64,000 nt of DNA from Ariolimax columbianus (Eukaryota; Mollusca; Gastropoda; Stylommatophora; Arionidae), in contig JAVGWX010000005.1 in assembly GCA_036924085.1 (NCBI GenBank), positions 78,404,047-78,468,046 on the forward strand, in the 5' to 3' direction. The translations under genes were made by a program, and so were the position numbers. Every line of letters begins with the position of its first letter. Position 1 is the first letter of the stretch. Positions 11,264 to 20,619 of this stretch are shown here, one piece after another. The notes beneath the pieces are model-generated. The model did not search any database and was not told the DNA's origin. It was given only the letters and a program-made list of their open reading frames with translations.

Positions 11264-12568
11264 TAAAAGGGGGCTTCAAATGAAAACCTTAACAGTGGGA
11301 TAGAAATTTGAAAAACCATGGCTTTGTATTGTAATTTGTTAATATGGTTGCTAATGATGTCAAGAAGTGTCCTGTGCGTACCATCACGGTACAGACGAAC
11401 AACATGATATCATAAATGCAGCTAAAAGATGGCCGCCCCACTATTGTCATGCACCAAAGAGGAGCAGCATTCTGTTATCCTTTTTTTTTTCAGTAACGAA
11501 GGGGTTAACCCTAAAGAAATTCATCAGCGAATGAAGGTCCAGTACGGTGATGCATGTCTTTCACTCCAGCAAGTATATGAATGGAGTAGGAAGTTCAAAA
11601 AACGACATGAGTTCTGTGACAGACCATTCACAGCCCAGTCAGGCACAACAAGTAGTGACCCCAGATTTGATTGCAACCACTGACTGCCTCGCAAAAGAAA
11701 ATCGCAGATTGACTGTGAATGAAATTGCCACACATTTGGACATCAGTCAAAGTTCAGCACACCACATCATCCATGATATGCTACAGTACCACAATGTGTC
11801 TGCCAGCAAGGTAGCTCTCACTGCAGCTTACCTCAGAATTAAAACAATGACATGTTGATGCTCGTCAGGAACTTTTGCACCACTTTGAAGCAGAAGGTGT
11901 TGGTTTTCTAGCAAGAATTGTTATGGAAGATAAAAATTGGGATCATTACCACGAGCTTGAAACGAAGAGAGCAAGCAAGTAATGGTGCCATCCCTCCTCA
12001 CCAAAACAGTTTCGTATGCAGCAATCTGCAGGGAAGGTTATGCTGACTTTATTTTGGGATGAACAAAGTGTTATTTTAGAGCACTACATGTCCAGGGGAA
12101 ACACTGTCACCAGTGTCAGTTATACAGATCTTCTCATGAATTATTTTCAACTTGCAATCAAATTCAAATGACGTGAACTTCTGAGGAAAGGTGTCCTTTT
12201 GCAACATAACAATGCTCAACCCACATACTGCCAGTGCAACAGCCTCCACTTTCAGTGCCTACCACATCCGCCATACTCACCAGACCTAACCCCAAGTGAT
12301 TTCTACGTCTTTGGATGACTAAAAGAGGCATTGGGAGGAAAGACTTTCATGTCCAATGAAAAGATCTAGCAGGTGGTGCTGAGTTGTTACACACATGACC
12401 GGCCAAGATAATTTCTTTTATAAGAATACATGCCCGATATAGCCACTGGGGGCTTGTATCGATTGCAACAGTGACTACATAGAAAAATGATGCAGTTGTG
12501 TTTCAAATTTCAGAATAAATTTACCCCCAAAAAATATACTCATGGTTTTCATTTGAAGCCCCTTGTAT
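11264..12568 (+). mobile_element. Inactive mariner-like DNA transposon
   Basis: This 1.3-kb element is bounded by imperfect terminal inverted repeats. The left end has AAGGGGGCTTCAAATGAAAA (from 11268) and the right end its near complement ending at 12564, with TA at both outer edges. Between them lies a mariner-type transposase pseudogene. Size, TIRs and transposase all fit Tc1/mariner (the SETMAR-related group). It lies just downstream of the GFOD stop codon, so it may sit in or next to that gene's 3' UTR. Confidence 0.85.
11429..12478 (+). pseudogene. Mariner transposase, frameshifted
   Basis: The first frame (11429-11683) encodes an N-terminal helix-turn-helix region with GVNPKEIHQRMKVQYGDACL. 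After a frameshift, 11547-11858 encodes VTPDLIATTDCLAKENRRLT and LDISQSSAHHIIHDML, the second DNA-binding part. The catalytic region survives only as fragments. These include a WDEQ-like stretch near 12055, a position equivalent to NNAQPHTA near 12210, and PPYSPDL-SDFYVFG near 12270-12318. Numerous frameshifts and stops are present. No functional transposase is possible. Confidence 0.8.
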
Positions 12569-12976
12569 ATTTATATGGCAGGTAGAGCAGGAGATGATTT
12601 CAAGAAATACTTTCTGCAAATGAATTTACAAAGCGATGTGCAGAGATTATGATGCTAACCTGGCTAGTATTTTATCTGTGAGTAGGAAGCTGAACACTAG
12701 CCTTCTTTCTCTTCATTGCAGTCTGCAGTAGCCCTGTAACTTTGTGTGTGAATAAGCTCCCTTAACCTGTCAGTTTCTGTCTGCATGTGGATCATATTCC
12801 CTCAAGACTTGAAAGCATTGTTTCGAGGAGGTGAAATCTTTCCTGCTTTTTCTTTACTGTCAAAGACTTAATGAGATTGAAGACTTTGCTTAATGTGTGA
12901 CAGTGCAGAATTTAAAAAAGAAAGTAAACATTAAGAAAACAAAGCTGTCTGTACTGCACCAAGCCTGGCATTTCAG
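12569..12976 (-). other. Putative 3' UTR and downstream region of the GFOD gene
   Basis: This is the region between the GFOD stop codon and the mariner. No canonical AATAAA on the minus strand was seen here, so the 3' end of the transcript cannot be placed and might run into the mariner. Confidence 0.35.
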
Positions 12977-13984
12977 TCAGTGGAGAGAGAATGTGCTTCT
13001 TCTCATAGCTGTGGATAGAAATGGGTTGGATTCAGGCTCTACATCTGTCAGAACTACTTTGACTGACTGGCGAGATTTGCTAGCTGATCTGACTGCGTCC
13101 ACCACTGTCTGGACATAAAAACAGTCCTCAAAGGTGGCGGCCATGTCTAGAGGATCAGGGCTCCAGCCTTGTCTTTCTTCAACTTGCTGAAATGCATCCC
13201 GAACAGATTCAACCATTCTGATGACACCTTTCATGTAAGGAATAGGAATTTCTCCTCTCACTTTTTCATTTATGCCAAGAGATTCTAAATCTTTGTAGTT
13301 CACTGGATCAAAATGAAGCAGTTCTTCCTTGACACGATCATTTTTTTGACCATACAAATCAGCTCCTCTTAGAACAACCCGTCCCTTTGAGCCAACAATG
13401 ATAAGCTCCTGAATAAACGGTCCATGCATGTGTCCGTTTAATGAGACTGTTGCACAAGCTCCCCCATCTAATTCCATCTGAAATGAGCAGAAGTCATCAC
13501 TTGTAATTTCTCGGATGCCTCTGACATTTTCTGTTTGCTTTGTGTAAGTCTTCAGTATTCCCTGGACCCTAGTGGCTCGTTGGCCTGTCACATGACTGAG
13601 AATGTCAACTACCATACCGCCATACATATTTAATACACCTCCTCCCATCATTTCATCACACATCCAATCAAACGTGTTTCTCAGTCGATGCCCATAGTGC
13701 ACCTTGGCCTCACAAATGGTAGTTTCACCAATGAATCCATCTTTAATGAGTTTTCTCATTTTCACAACTGAAGGGAGAAACCGTAATCCATTGCACATCA
13801 AAGACATGAGTCGAGGGTAGTATCTAGATGCATGTACCATGGGAAGTGTGTCTCGGCTGTGAGGACCAGATGGTGGACTACAGAGGACATGTTTCCCAAT
13901 CCCTAAAGCCTTTGCTGCTATATGAGCTTGAAGGTGTGGCGAGCAGCTGATTACAACAAAATCAACGTCTTTGTGCAGCAAAAC
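12977..13984 (-). CDS. GFOD2-like: GFOD terminal coding exon 3
   Basis: The acceptor is TTTTTCTCCAG and the exon begins GTTTTGCTGCAC (VLLH). It encodes 335 residues covering the rest of the NAD(P)-binding fold and the whole C-terminal alpha/beta domain, ending FSLH. No frameshift or premature stop was seen, so the gene appears to be under selection. Confidence 0.95.
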   Translation of the reverse strand, partial: VLLHKDVDFVVISCSPHLQAHIAAKALGIGKHVLCSPPSGPHSRDTLPMVHASRYYPRLMSLMCNGLRFLPSVVKMRKLIKDGFIGETTICEAKVHYGHRLRNTFDWMCDEMMGGGVLNMYGGMVVDILSHVTGQRATRVQGILKTYTKQTENVRGIREITSDDFCSFQMELDGGACATVSLNGHMHGPFIQELIIVGSKGRVVLRGADLYGQKNDRVKEELLHFDPVNYKDLESLGINEKVRGEIPIPYMKGVIRMVESVRDAFQQVEERQGWSPDPLDMAATFEDCFYVQTVVDAVRSASKSRQSVKVVLTDVEPESNPFLSTAMRRSTFSLH

Positions 13985-16900
13985 CTGGAGAAAAATAAAT
14001 GTAAGATTATTTAATAGTTCATTTAAACAAAATATTAGACATCCTTTATATCACTTCAACCCTAACAAGTTGAATGAGTAGACTAATGAGTGGTTGATAG
14101 AGATGTACTAACATAATGTTTGTGGTGTCTAACTGAGCATGTCAAAATTTGGGTTGATAGAGATGTACTAACATAATGTATGTGGTGTCTGAGCATGTCA
14201 AATATTAGGTTCATAGAGATGTACTAACATACTGTATGTGGTGTCTAACTGAGCATGTCAAAACTTGGACTAACACAATGTATGTGTATATAATTCTACT
14301 ACTAGTCAGGTATCTATTTACAACTGTGTAGACTAGACCCTAGTGAAACTATATTAAATGCCTAGTCCTTTTTATCCATCAGTATAAAACATTCTAATCC
14401 ATTCATTCTTCTCTTGATTGTAACACACTAATTAAACTACTTCTGCAAAACCATAGATATAATGATAAATCTCTTTTATTATGAGACAAGACACTGTTCT
14501 TAAAACTCTAAAATGTGTAGCTCGCATGTTGCTGATTGTGTAAAATCAAAACTAAACCATGTTTCAAGTTTCCATTTAACAAAAGAATTCCTGCAGCTCC
14601 TCAATAGATGACACAACAAACCTTATCAACATCAGTTGTATAAATTTCAATTCCCAGATCATCTGACATTTGCTTGGCCTCCTCTTGTGTTCTAGCCCAC
14701 AATGCTACAACCTCAAAGCCGTACGACTTAAACATAGGAATATAGCACCTGAAATAATGAATAAAAACACAACAAATAAAATGAGAGACAAAAGCCATTT
14801 TTATATTTTCTTCTTTTTGAACAAATATCTAGTTATTTTTCTTCAAAACCTTGAAAGAAACACATACAAAACTGACCAATCGAGAAACATCACAATTACT
14901 ACTGCTGAAAATGGTCAGTTTTATCTATTTGAGAAATACTTATCCTATTCGTTCCTATCCTATTAAGAGTGCATGAATATGTACTCTATATAGTAGAATG
15001 AATAAATAAATGATATATAGTATGAATAAATAAATGTTTTAAATATGATTTTAAACTGAAATAAAACTAACAGATAATACAAAAAGAATACATGTCCATA
15101 TTGATGGTCTGCTTTTAAAGCTTACATTAAAGTGGGATATAGAGTCTACATAAAGTATCCTGACAGAACATCTGATGACCTGTTTATGCCTGTGAGGAGA
15201 TATGTTCCAAACTATGGGGTCGAAATAACAGCACTGAAAGCTATTACTGCCACTTGAGGACTGTATTTAATGCCTTCCCATCAAAAGCCCAAAATATTGT
15301 AATCTTTACAGACTCATTATCCACCCTTCAAGCTCTGGAGGATGATGGTCATTGTAAGTCTGAGCTTATTCAAATATCCCTAGGTACCAACCAGCTTATC
15401 ACATCCCATGAAATCAGAATAGTTATGCAATGGATCCCTGGTCATTCAAATACACCTGGCAATGACAAGGCAGGTAGACTGGCTAAGAAGAGATCAAATC
15501 AAGAACAACAATAGACATCAACAACCCTAGAGAGTCAAACTACTGAAGACTTTGGACAAAGAGGCTTGGCCAAATAGATGGGCAATGGGAGGGGAGAAAA
15601 ATCTACAAACATATGGCCATCCCAAATACAACATCAGCCTCCTGAAAAGGAGATATCAAAGGACCATTTTCCAATTTTGCACTCAATACAAACAACTTAA
15701 CAGTCACTTGAACTGAATCCAACCACAACATACTCCAGAGTGACGGCTGTGTTCACATCCCTAAGAAACTGTTGAACACCATCTTTTTGAGTGTCCTGTG
15801 TTTGACGGTGTTAGGAACAGGCTTCTTCCTCCGAGACCAGACAAATGGAACACTTTGTATGGAACTAAACAATAGCTTACAAACACTTGCAGATACCATT
15901 TTATGGCATTGGGCCAAAGGGCAGGCGTCCACAGGCTGGCTGATGCTGAATCAGTAATTAACCAACTATTTGTATTCTGTGTGCGTGTGGGGAGAAGGAA
16001 ATTTACACTTCTGTGTACGGTGTCTGATTTGTTATTGAGATGGTTTCTAATTCTGCAGTGGTTAGTTCACAGTCAGAGCATTGTCACTTGATCCATTCTT
16101 GGTACAGCATAGTGTATGTCTGTTATTTCAGATTCTGGGGGTTCGAGGGTTCTAATTAAGCTGCCCAAGAAGGGAGACCTGGCAGATTGCAGCATTATAA
16201 GGAGAATACATTGCTGTCAGTCAGGCAAGATATTCAATAGAATCATCTTGAAAAAATTAAAAGCGGAAGTAGACTAAAAAGCTCAGAGAGGAACAGGCAG
16301 CATTTCGTCAGGGAAGATCATGCACAGATCATATAGCTTCATTACAAATCATAGTAGAACAAAGTATTGAATGATAACCATCCCTATACACACATTTTAT
16401 AGACTATGAAAAGGCGTTTGACAGTGTGGATCAAAGTACACTATGGTAACTGTTGAGATACTATGGGATATCATACAAGTCCATAACCCACAGAATATGT
16501 ACGAAGATAAAGCTAGTACAGTGGTACATGAAGGAGTACCGACTGTCAGTTTCGAGTGCAAACAGGGGTGAGACAAGGATGCCTGCTCTCACCTTTCCTG
16601 TTCTTGTTGGGTATAAATTGGATAATAAAGACATCAATTGAAGGAAAAAGAACTAGTATTCAGTAGACACTATTGTCCTAATTGCAGGACCTGGACTACA
16701 CAGATGATCTGGTACTTTTGCCACACAGCCATAGCCAAATGCGAGAGAAACTTGATAGGATGAAAGAACAATCAACCAAATTGGGACTTAATAATAGCAT
16801 GAAGAAAACCATGTTCCTTAAATTCTACCAGCAAAGAACCAATCATGCTGGAGGGAGAGCAGTTGGAAGAAGTGGATACCTTGACCTATTTGGGCAGCAC

Positions 16901-18026
16901 AATTGACACATCAGGAGCTACATATAGCACATGTAAGGATCAGAACTGGAAAGGCAAGAGGGGTATTCCTGGCACTAAATAACATATGTAGATACACAGA
17001 AATCAAAATTACACCAAAGTTTGAATATTTAACGCCATTGTCAAGGCGGTGCTGATATATGGCGTGGAGACAAGGAAAACAACCAAGGTCATACAACAAA
17101 GGGGATCAAGGCGCTGAGCTGCAGTGGTCAGCGACCCATAGCTGACTGCTAGCATCAGGGCCAGCGAACCAGAGCTGCCAAGACCCTTCTACACCTCCAC
17201 GTGGTGATCCTGGATAACACGCTGCAGCAGGGCAGACTGGCTAAGGAGAAGGGATGGAAGAGGGAATGCTAACCCGGTACTCAAAAAATGCTTGCTGAAG
17301 TCGGATGTGTTGGACTGAAAGGTGCAAATATCGCAGTCAAGCTGTAAACTACGACGCAACGCATGCCTATAAAGGATAATGGGCATAAAGTGGTAGGACA
17401 TGATGGGGAATGAAAACCTATGGGAAAGGAGCTAACAACAGCCCCTGGAACAACAAATTAAATGAAGAAAACAGGACTGGATATGACATATGCTTCAGAA
17501 GGCAATTTTTAAGTGTTCTAGATCTGGTATAAAGGGTGCAACTTTAGAGCCTGAACGTATCATAGTCTTTTATTTACTGGATTAAGAGCCTGTAGAATTT
17601 TCTGCTTGTTGCAGTACTCTGTAACTTCTTTGGCTAGCCATAGGTTGTAGTTTTATTATATTTCTAATTTTCTGTAGTGATGTTGATTTCATTGCTCCAG
17701 TAATTACTTTCTTCACCTCCTGATTTAGGACTGGTTTTTATTTTGCGCCTGACTGCCCAGTGCATCCGACTTCAGCATGTATTTTATGTAAAAAGTCTGC
17801 TTCCTCCTGCATTTTCTAAGAGCCAAGTTTATGATGGAAATAGATTTGACTATTTGAAATGGAGAAGTAAAGGAATGAACAATATGGAAAATTGTTAAGA
17901 AAGTAAAGAGGAAATGAAAACAGTATTGTGTTTTTTTAATGAGAAAAATAAACAATATCATCAAAAAACATACCTCATGGCAGGTGTGTTTCCAAAAACA
18001 CCAATACCAGGTAACATTTTTCTCAT
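12977..18026 (-). CDS. GFOD2-like: Glucose-fructose oxidoreductase domain protein (GFOD1/GFOD2 type), complete three-exon gene
   Basis: The exons are 18026-17974, 14748-14622 and 13984-12977. All boundaries are GT-AG with matching phases (2 then 0). The product is 395 aa, close to the 385-390 aa of vertebrate GFODs. The N-terminus MLPGIGVFGN carries the Rossmann GxGxxG dinucleotide-binding loop. It is followed by VVALWARTQEEAKQM, VLLHKDVDFV, ASRYYPRLMSL, LRFLPSVVKMRKLI, MGGGVLNMYGG, ITSDDFCSFQM, ADLYGQKN, MAATFEDCFYVQTVVDAV and the ending AMRRSTFSLH. All are recognisable GFOD signatures. The family belongs to the Gfo/Idh/MocA oxidoreductases, and enzymatic activity of GFODs is poorly established. 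The usual EKP-type catalytic motif is here GKHVLCSPPSG (residues 90-100), so the lysine is absent. The ATG at 18026 (MRKMLPG) is favoured over 18017 because it is the first in-frame start. Intron 1 holds several retroelements. The single residue R18 is split across intron 1. Confidence 0.95.
14091..14285. repeat. About 66-bp tandem repeat, 3 copies, in GFOD intron 2
   Basis: Three units share GATGTACTAACATAATGT and GTGGTGTCTAACTGAGCATG, with small indels between units. Confidence 0.85.
14622..14748 (-). CDS. GFOD2-like: GFOD coding exon 2
   Basis: A 127-bp exon with acceptor TTATTTCAG and donor AAG|GTTTGT. It encodes CYIPMFKSYGFEVVALWART and continues to YTTDVDK, aligning with the beta-alpha-beta start of GFOD proteins. 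It enters with the last base of the split Arg codon and leaves in phase 0. Confidence 0.93.
15110..15960 (+). mobile_element. LINE-G fragment with RNase H domain, in GFOD intron 1
   Basis: An open stretch near 15254-15514 encodes an RNase H segment: IVIFTDSLSTLQALED, QWIPGHSNTPGNDKAGRLAK. The catalytic Asp in FTDS and the GND-A-LAK motif are typical of RNase H in I/Jockey-like LINEs. Downstream is broken 3' coding sequence. It runs antisense to GFOD and is 5'-truncated. Confidence 0.7.
16140..17100 (+). mobile_element. LINE-D fragment (reverse transcriptase), in GFOD intron 1
   Basis: With frameshifts the plus strand reads IKLPKKGDLADC, FNRIILKKLKAEVD, then a broken FIDYEKAFDSVD equivalent near 16400. 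LDYTDDLVLLPHSHSQM follows near 16688 (a YADD-box relative), then EGEQLEEVDTLTYLGSTIDT, then VKAVLIYGVETRKTTK near 17040. These are ordered RT blocks of a LINE family distinct from A, B and C. It is heavily degraded and abuts a SINE at 17101. Confidence 0.75.
17101..17366 (+). repeat. SINE family S1, long form, 3'-truncated
   Basis: It starts GGGGATCAAGGCGCTGAGC and contains the S1 head (GTCAGCGACCCATAGCTGAC), the middle (CTAACCCGGTACTC) and the body up to CTGTAAACTACG. The GAA-repeat tail is missing. It lies directly at the broken end of LINE-D. Confidence 0.8.
17725..17825 (-). repeat. SINE family S2 fragment
   Basis: The minus strand matches the S2 middle (CTTAGAAAATGCAGGAGGAA, then a variant of ATGCTGAAGTCGGATGCACT). 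The tRNA head and 3' tail are missing. Confidence 0.7.
17974..18026 (-). CDS. GFOD2-like: GFOD coding exon 1
   Basis: This encodes MRKMLPGIGVFGNTPAM plus two bases of an Arg codon, then the donor GTATGT. It supplies the GxGxxG loop of the Rossmann fold that the other two exons lack. It is too short to be found by ORF length and was located by looking for that loop upstream of exon 2. Confidence 0.92.
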
Positions 18027-19540
18027 GTTCTACAATCTGTCAGTATTCACCTTGCCCTGACTGAGGATGAAACTCTTGTAGATTTGCAGATCATTTGAGG
18101 GTTCTGTGACTTCAACATAATGTAGAACCTAACAATTTCAGAAGGGGCGTAGCGATTACTCTGTGTTCATCATGGCACCAGTTACAGGAAAACTACAGGA
18201 TTCTTTATTTTTTTAAAATACATATTATTTTATTATAATGTGATTTGATGTTTTATGTCTATGCACTCCTACATGTATATGTTACACTCACTGTGATTTT
18301 AATTTGACAAAAAAATTATACCTAAGTTATTGCTCTAGTCTAGGGAGTCTAGACCAGAATTCGAGAAATTTGAGAAAATAATTAGCTGGTAGAATCAAGC
18401 ATAAATCTTAGCTTATAATTGTTTGTCATTAAATGTACATATCTGGTTGAGTAGCAAGGACTGCTATGACTAAGAAGTAAAAACAACATTCCTTAATTAC
18501 TGTATGTAGTGTGTAATACTTCCTTAATTATTACTTTTCCGCTAACTCAGTAACTGTGTGTCACTACAATCAAAATGCACTATATCACTAAGTAGTAAGT
18601 GTCTCATATTATATGATATAACTGTACCACTATAGTATAGTTTAGTAGCAGTACATACTGCTTAATTGTATCAAATTCAGTATCAATCATGTATGATTGT
18701 ATTTGTATCACTATCACTCAGTCTATCACTGCGAGTGTGAAAACGTCAAAAGAGAAAACGTGGAATTCTAACGACTAAAAAGTATATGGGCTACCACATT
18801 CAGGCGGTTCCCATTCTAATGTCCAGTGCTAGTGCCGAAACATCAACACTTGTATGATTGAAAATGATCTGGGAGAGGAATGGTACTTAATAAAATAACA
18901 AGGTAACGTTAACAGTTAACGGTAACTTTGGAAGTTCTGTTGACGACTGCTGTTTCAGTTTCGTGTATTTGTTTATTTTTTTCTTGTCGACTAAGTTTAT
19001 TTATAAAGCAATACATAATATTATTATAAATCTTTACTAAGAATCTGGTGAAGAAAAGTTTGCTTGTCTTCAAATTAAAAAATAAAATATATTGCTCGTC
19101 AGCACTGGAAATAAGCAACTGCCAAACAAAATATAAATTGTCTATTGATACCTACATCAACATGTGAACCGGAAGGGAAACTTCGGTGTCAGTCAGTTAT
19201 TTCCTTGGAGGCAAAATAAGCATCGGTAAAAGTAAAAGTGCTACTTAGACAGCAAAAGATGATCGTCTTTTAAGAAACAATTCTCAAAAATGCCGTTTAT
19301 GCTATCAACGATTTCCTCTTTTGACTTATTTTCCCCTCTATTTTCCATTTGTCACAAAGTTTTCCGATCTTTAATTTCGAGGTACAAGGCTGATGAATGT
19401 TGCTTGTCTTTTTTTTTAAACCTTGAAGTCCGTCTTCAACTCGGTTGATCGACCGGCTTTAATGAAAGTCGTCCAAAGAATAGGCACCCATGCGCATATG
19501 TTAACCTGAACAAGAACCTATACAGACAAGGACACCGGCT
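18027..19540. other. GFOD upstream region, no further gene recognised
   Basis: This should contain the GFOD 5' UTR and promoter. A possible noncoding splice acceptor (CTGACAG) lies on the minus strand near 18040. No TATA box could be assigned. The rest is AT-rich with short open frames only. Confidence 0.4.
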
Positions 19541-20180
19541 CCAGAATTTGTCTGGATGGCCCTCACTCGGACAGATTCCCCACGACTTTGGGTGTCAGAC
19601 AGGGCTATGTTCTTGGAACTTCTTGCCGTTTCCTCTGACCTATTCTGATTGGTCGTCGACTCAGTCGACTGACTTCTTGACCACCTCAGCGCACCGAGAG
19701 GGTATCGCTTATGCCTTATGTGGACGACTTTGTTCTGTTCGGCACAGACAACTCACTCTGGAAATCCAAGACAGGGAAACGCCTTTCCTATGCCTGTCTC
19801 TATCCTGGGCAAAAATAAAAGTTCAAAACCGCATTTCCGACACGGCACCCCAGGGTATTGAAACCCAAGGTCACACTGCAGAGGGCACCAATGAATTCAT
19901 ATATCTCGGCAGCATGATATCATCCGACGGGCGCAGAGGTTCGAATATGACAAGGCGGATTGGATTAGCTGGGTCTGCTACACACGACCTACGACGTGTA
20001 TGGAGCAACGGCAAGATCTCCCTTTAAAACAAAAATCAGTTTCTACCAGTCACATCCTGCTTTACGGCTCCAAAGCCTGGACATTACTCGTTTTCTCCGA
20101 CCGGCTGAAGGCTGAGAAGACGCCGTCCTCGCACGGTATGGCTCCAGCCGATAGCATCTTCCCCCCTCCGTTCTGAACGA
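19540..20180 (+). mobile_element. LINE-H fragment (reverse transcriptase 3' part)
   Basis: A shifting frame reads SWAKIKVQNRISDTAPQGIE, then EGTNEFIYLGSMISSDGRRG and GLAGSATHDLRRVWSNGKIS (about 19806-20020). These are recognisable YLGS and thumb-region motifs of a LINE reverse transcriptase. The 5' part includes a degraded VRQGCVLAP-like region near 19590. It is truncated on both sides. Confidence 0.65.
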
Positions 20181-20307
20181 GGCCTGCAGCCATGACACAG
20201 CAGTAGACCATGGAAGTGGTCAACCGACGTAACGGCCCCCCCAGACCCCTATTATTATCATTATGTTTATTCCTGTTCAACATTAACATTGTTTTCATCT
20301 GCAAGTC

Positions 20308-20337
20308 TTGTTATTATTATTATTATTATTATTATAA
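20308..20337. repeat. (TTA)n microsatellite
   Basis: About ten uninterrupted TTA/ATT units. Confidence 0.95.
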
Positions 20338-20414
20338 TATTTGTACGCAGTATCATAGGTTACCAAGAGCTTATTGCATCGTGCAAATCCTAGTAGTCTG
20401 AGGCCCCAGTGATT

Positions 20415-20552
20415 AATTTCCTTGTTTCCTTGCATGCTGCACGTTCCTTTCCAGCCATATACTGCATCTTCTCCAATTCTTGCGTTCCAATCCCCCTGAA
20501 CTACCAATATGCCCATTTTTGGCGTTTTGGTTATCAGACGCTGGTTGATCAT
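20415..20552 (-). mobile_element. LINE-A-type endonuclease fragment
   Basis: The minus strand encodes ILVVQGDWNARIGEDAVYGW and then GLRLLGFARCNKLLV, colinear with the endonuclease of LINE-A (GDWNAKIGEDMVHDW). It is an isolated piece of about 45 codons next to a TTA microsatellite at 20308-20337. Confidence 0.75.
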
Positions 20553-20619
20553 AGAATGACTCTATTTCACAATCTTCATAGTATGCAGTGGATGTGTAGC
20601 ACAGTATTACCGTAATATT

